DNA of 64,000 nucleotides from Streptomyces sp. Tue 6430 (lineage in GTDB: Bacteria > Actinomycetota > Actinomycetes > Streptomycetales > Streptomycetaceae): positions 4,154,001 to 4,218,000 of the forward strand of contig JAKGSH010000010.1 of assembly GCA_021568835.1 (NCBI GenBank). The letters run 5' to 3'. Below are positions 61,704 through 64,000 of the stretch, one piece after another. A program made the position numbers and the translations under genes. The notes under the pieces were generated by a model that had not been told where the DNA came from, did no database searches, and saw only the letters and a program-made list of their open reading frames with translations. How positions within the stretch are numbered: the first letter of the stretch is position 1; the number at the start of each line of letters is the position of its first letter.

Positions 61704-64000
61704 ATGGGACGAGCGGAAGACAGACGAGCGCGACAGCGTGGTGGTCGTCGCGCGGCGCCCGGGAACCGCTCGTCGCGGACGGCGGCCCCCGAGTCGCGCA
61801 CCGAGACGCGCACCGCGTCGGTGTCGTCGGAACGGGGCACGGCGCACGCCGCGGCCGGCGGGCGCGCGGCGGCCCGCCGCGGCGCGGGGAAGGGCGGCAA
61901 GGGGACCGAGGGCGGCAAGGGCCGCATACGCCGCCTGTTCACCTGGAAGAAGATGCTCGGCGGGTTCCTGGGCTTCTGCGTGCTCGTCATCGGCGCCTTC
62001 ATCGTCCTCTACATGACGACACCGATCCCGGACACCGCGAACGCCGAGGCCCGGCTCCAGAGCAACGTCTACAAGTACGGCGACGGCACCCTGCTGGCCC
62101 GCGACGGCAAGCTCAACCGCGAGAACGTCGACCTCGCCGACGTCCCCAAGGAAGTCCAGCACGCCTTCGTCGCCGCCGAGAACAAGAGCTTCTACGACGA
62201 CGCCGGCGTCGACCTGAAGGGCACCGCGCGCGGTGTCCTCAACACGGTCATGGGCAAGGGCGCCCAGGGCGGTTCGACGATCACGCAGCAGTACGTCAAG
62301 AACTACTACCTGACCCAGGAACAGACGGTCACCCGCAAGCTCAAGGAACTGGTCATCTCCCTCAAGCTGGACCGGGAGAAGTCCAAGGACTACATCCTGG
62401 CCGGCTACATCAACTCCAGCTACTACGGCCGCGGCGCCTACGGCATCCAGGCGGCGGCCCAGTCCTACTACCGCGTCGACGCCGACAAGCTCACCGTCCC
62501 CCAGGGCGCCTACCTCGCGGCCCTGCTCCAGGCCCCCAGCCAGTACGACTGGACCGCCGCCTCCGACACCGGCAGGAGACTGGTCAAGCAGCGCTGGAAC
62601 TACGTCCTCGACAACATGGTCGAGGAGGACTGGCTGGACAAGGCCGAGCGCGACGCCATGGAGTTCCCGGTCCCCGAGGAGCCCAAGCCCGCCCCGGCCA
62701 GGAGGGCCAGGTCGGCTACCTGGTGAAGGCCGCCAACAGCGAGCTGGAGAGGCAGCTCCTCGCCCAGGGCGTCGCCGACAGCAGCCAGGAGGCCGAGGCG
62801 ATGGTCAGCGCCGGCGGCTGGAACATCACCCTCAACGTCGAGAAGAAGAAGCAGAAGGCGCTGGAGAAGTCCGTCAAGGAGCAGCTGACCAGCAAGCTGG
62901 ACGCGAAGAAGCGCCCGGTCGACGGCGACATCCAGGCGGGCGCCGTCTCCGTGAACCCGAAGACGGGCGCGGTCGTGGCGATGTACGGCGGTGTGGACTA
63001 CGTCAAGCACTACACCAACAACGCCACCCGCACCGACTACCAGCCCGCCTCCACCTTCAAGCCGGTGATCCTGGCCGCCGCCCTGGACCAGGGCGCGGTG
63101 ACCCAGGACGACCAGAAGATCAGCGTGAACACGGTCTACGACGGCACCAGCAAGCGCCCCGTCGTCGGCAGCGACATCGGCTTCGCCCCGGAGAACGAGG
63201 ACGACGTCGACTACGGGGACGTCACCGTCCAGACCGCGATGAACAAGTCCGTCAACTCCGTCTTCGCCCAGCTGGGCGTCGACGTCGGCATGGACAAGGT
63301 CCTCAAGACCGCCTCCGACCTCGGCATGGACACCACGGACCTGAAGGCCGTGCCCGCCCAGACCCTCGGCACCATGGGCGCGAGCCCGCTGCAGATGGCC
63401 GGCGTCTACGCGACCCTCGACAACCACGGCAGGAAGGTCACCCCGACGCTCATCAAGTCGGCGGAGAACAGCGTCCACGCGGTGCAGCCGGCCGACCCGA
63501 TCGGCGACCAGGTCATCAGCCGCGAGGCCGCCGACACGGTCACCTCGGTGCTCACCGGCGTGGTCGACGACGGCACGGCCCAGAAGTCCGTGCGGGACAA
63601 CCCCCTGCGCAACGGCCAGAAGGTCGCGGGCAAGACGGGCACCTCCGACGACAACAAGTCGGCCTGGTTCACCGCCTACACGCCCGACCTGGTCACCTCG
63701 GTCGGCCTGTTCGGCGAGTCCGCCAAGCCGCCGCACCCCCAGGTCACCATGACCGGCGCGACCGGCCTGCTCCCCGGCAAGGGCCGCGTCAACGGCGGCG
63801 GCTACCCGGCGCAGATCTGGGCGGCGTACACCTTCGGCGTCTCCCACAAGGTCAGCAGGTTCGACCTGGAGACCGACCAGGGCGCGGCGGTCCAGCCGAG
63901 CATCACGGCGAGCCCCTCGCCGTCGCCTTCGGAGGAGCCGTCGGAGGAACCGGCCACGGAGTCCCCGTCGAGCGAGCCGTCGAAGACGCAGACCCCGTCG
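61704..64000 (+). pseudogene. Class A penicillin-binding protein, one frameshift, 3' end outside the window
   Basis: Basic disordered head (about 80 residues), one membrane helix (MLGGFLGFCVLVIGAFIVLY), glycosyltransferase-51 domain (AFVAAENKSFYDDAG with the catalytic Glu; GGSTITQQYVKNYY; RGAYGIQAAAQSYY). The transpeptidase domain has SxxK in PASTFKPVIL, SxN in NKSVNSVFAQ and KTGT in AGKTGTSDDN. It polymerises and cross-links peptidoglycan. One C missing in 62692-62695 separates the domains (restores AKPAPGQEGQVGYLVK). A Ser/Pro/Glu-rich tail is cut by the window edge. Confidence 0.92.

Overview
The window is high-GC actinobacterial DNA and reads as a Streptomyces core-chromosome segment. Codon third positions are almost all G or C, starts are often GTG, Shine-Dalgarno sites are AGGAG-like, and neighbouring genes are frequently coupled by ATGA or GTGA overlaps. 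The order pckG ... alaA ... Tad genes ... uppS-phoH ... ahpD-ahpC/oxyR ... class A penicillin-binding protein resembles the S. coelicolor arrangement as I remember it. I saw no rRNA, tRNA, CRISPR array or prophage.

Layout. 1-4.3 kb: end of an Excalibur-like protein, a Mut7-C RNase, a hemolysin III/PAQR membrane protein and GTP-dependent PEP carboxykinase. 4.5-8.9 kb: a four-gene minus-strand operon of a membrane-anchored binding-protein-like protein, a TelA-family protein, a lipoprotein joining a binding-protein fold to a von Willebrand A domain, and a small membrane protein. 9-12.3 kb: Uma2 nuclease, a small conserved protein, alanine aminotransferase and a one-TM protein. 13-17.3 kb: secreted serine protease, then a D-amino-acid locus (D-aminoacylase and a PLP deaminase/aldolase) ending in a strip of gene fragments. 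17.3-29.3 kb: zinc carboxypeptidase, Nramp-like transporter, SigE-type sigma factor with partner, a large ATPase-PAS-GAF-SpoIIE regulator, and a GH18 chitinase under a DasR-type operator.

29.5-41.4 kb is a Tad (Flp pilus) assembly locus: head gene, cpaB, cpaE, two TadE-like genes, tadA, tadB, tadC, a NarL-type two-component pair, Flp pilin, a TadG-like protein, a lipoprotein and an OmpA-domain protein. 41.5-44.3 kb: GntR regulator with a palindromic operator and a string of small genes, DUF192 and a RibD-like reductase. 44.3-45.7 kb: an IS200/IS605-type element with only tnpB, carrying an amber codon. 45.7-56 kb: luciferase-like oxidoreductase, methyltransferase, a 6C-type small RNA, uppS, a 26-bp minisatellite, phoH, SLT protein, AI-2E transporter and the ahpD-ahpC/oxyR peroxide module. 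56-64 kb: PadR-ABC exporter operon, SPFH protein with a ribbon-helix-helix-like partner, and a class A penicillin-binding protein cut by the window end.

One observation affects the whole annotation. At least 21, probably 23, reading-frame breaks occur, and every one is repaired by adding a single C or G to a short C/G run. They hit conserved and essential families alike, so systematic homopolymer undercalling is more likely than gene decay. Genes typed pseudogene here are broken in this sequence but most are probably intact in the organism. The tnpB amber codon and the fragment strip at 16991-17304 do not fit that error and look like real decay.
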